Origin: Rubrobacteraceae bacterium
GTDB taxonomy: Bacteria > Actinomycetota > Rubrobacteria > Rubrobacterales > Rubrobacteraceae
Direction of reading: 5' to 3'
Assembly: GCA_029240775.1 (NCBI GenBank)
Contig: JARDZQ010000039.1
Coordinates: 1-9,295, forward strand
Length of the DNA stretch: 9,295 nucleotides
Part shown: positions 5,790-9,295 of the stretch, in pieces
Numbering within the stretch: the stretch's first letter is position 1
Layout: each line of letters opens with the position of its first letter
Translations under genes and position numbers: made by a program
The notes under the pieces: model-generated
What the model was told of the DNA's origin: nothing
Databases searched by the model: none
The model's input: only the letters and a program-made list of their open reading frames with translations

Positions 5790-6107
5790 AAGGCGACGAC
5801 GGGAACGAGTACGGTCGCGAGGATCCGCCAGAGCGAGCCGGGGGCGGTGTGAAGCCCGGCGCGGGGCGCGGCCCGAAGATCCTCCCCGAGCCGCCGACCC
5901 AAAGCGAAGGGCCAAGCGCTAGCTGGCCCAGGCGTTTAGTAGGATCGGCCGGGTGCGCCCGTTGCAGCGCGAGGGTGTCTTCGGGGCACCCGTGGAGAGG
6001 CCCGGGGCCGCGAGGCTTCGGGCAAGCGGGGTGGTACCGCGAGGGTCTTCCAGGCTCCCGTCCCTGCGGTGGAGCGTTGCTCCGCCTGCTGTGGACGGGA
6101 GTTTTTG
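5790..6107 (+). promoter_or_regulatory. ileS: T-box riboswitch, isoleucine (specifier AUC), full-length stem I
   Basis: The leader binds tRNA-Ile and allows ileS transcription when the tRNA is uncharged. Visible parts: stem I base 5800-5803/5885-5888; a specifier loop with AGTA (5808-5811) opposite GAA (5875-5877) and the codon ATC (5879-5881); a helix 5813-5819/5867-5873; a 4-bp helix 5825-5828/5861-5864; the AG-bulge-like GAGCGAG (5831-5837) and an apical stem 5837-5842/5855-5860. The stem II region has an AGTA at 5938-5941 and the conserved hairpin GGGTGCGCCC at 5951-5960. A further hairpin lies at 5973-5991. Stem III (6001-6022) is 9 bp with a GCGA loop. The T-box core TGGTACCGCG is at 6032-6041. 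The antiterminator forms by 6027-6031 with 6062-6066 and 6039-6041 with 6059-6061, leaving TGGTACC as the 7-base bulge that pairs with the tRNA end. Confidence 0.93.
6055..6106 (+). terminator. ileS: T-box regulated terminator
   Basis: CTCCCGTCC (6055-6063) pairs with GGACGGGAG (6093-6101), with an inner helix GGTGGAGC/GCTCCGCC (6068-6075/6079-6086) and a TTTTT tract (6102-6106). Bases 6059-6063 are shared with the antiterminator, so the two structures exclude each other. This is a transcriptional off-switch 20 bases before the ileS start. Confidence 0.9.
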
Positions 6108-6125
6108 CGTCGAGAGGTGTGCGAG

Positions 6126-9293
<3,168 letters not shown>

Positions 9294-9295
9294 AA

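Noticed and set aside
5639..5902. Upstream extension of the molybdoenzyme frame by 88 codons
   Set aside because: It would run through the ileS promoter and T-box on the opposite strand and has no ribosome site; GTG 5638 has a good one and a sensible N-terminus.
6069..6125. Upstream ATG for ileS
   Set aside because: It lies inside the T-box terminator hairpin, and the extra residues (Cys-rich) do not resemble IleRS; ATG 6126 has AGAGGTG.

Overview
The window is GC-rich chromosomal DNA, very probably from a high-GC Gram-positive bacterium and most like a deep-branching actinobacterium of the Rubrobacter type. The reasons are the codon usage, the use of TTG, GTG and probably CTG starts, the Tat-dependent lipoprotein, an ileS T-box leader of actinobacterial character, and a type 2 isoleucyl-tRNA synthetase. 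The genus is inference; no rRNA or other species marker is present.

Layout. Everything from 1 to 5638 is read on the minus strand. In transcription order it holds: a membrane-anchored sulfite-oxidase-like molybdoenzyme (5638-3959); a 298-base intergenic region with a strong rho-independent terminator; endonuclease V (3660-2965); and a peptide/nickel-type ABC transporter operon made of a Tat lipoprotein binding protein (2886-1186), a DppB/OppB-like permease (1133-132) and the start of a DppC/OppC-like permease (124 to the window edge). From about 5750 to 9293 the plus strand carries a promoter, a complete T-box riboswitch with specifier codon AUC, its terminator, and a full isoleucyl-tRNA synthetase gene (6126-9293). 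The molybdoenzyme and ileS units diverge from a shared region at 5639-5790.

How the parts work together. The ABC genes form one import system: the lipoprotein captures an oligopeptide-like ligand outside and passes it to a heterodimeric permease channel; the ATPases lie beyond the window. Endonuclease V is a DNA-repair enzyme with its own likely promoter. IleRS expression is set by uncharged tRNA-Ile through the T-box. The molybdoenzyme is predicted to be outside the membrane, anchored by about five helices, the last preceded by an internal twin-arginine motif.

Most interesting points. (1) The 3661-3958 gap contains an 11-bp-phased array of GTTAC/GAAAC units that resembles an actinobacterial GlnR box. 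It lies directly upstream of a possible minus-strand -10 element and a hairpin-plus-T-tract, so a small RNA of about 65-69 nt with a C-rich loop could be made there. (2) The IleRS has a GXHH signature in place of HXGH, the variant linked to mupirocin hyper-resistance. (3) The ileS T-box is a full-length, transcription-terminating type. (4) The molybdoenzyme looks like a Sec/Tat co-inserted polytopic protein. (5) The DppB-like permease seems to start at CTG, with its Shine-Dalgarno sequence held in a hairpin loop.
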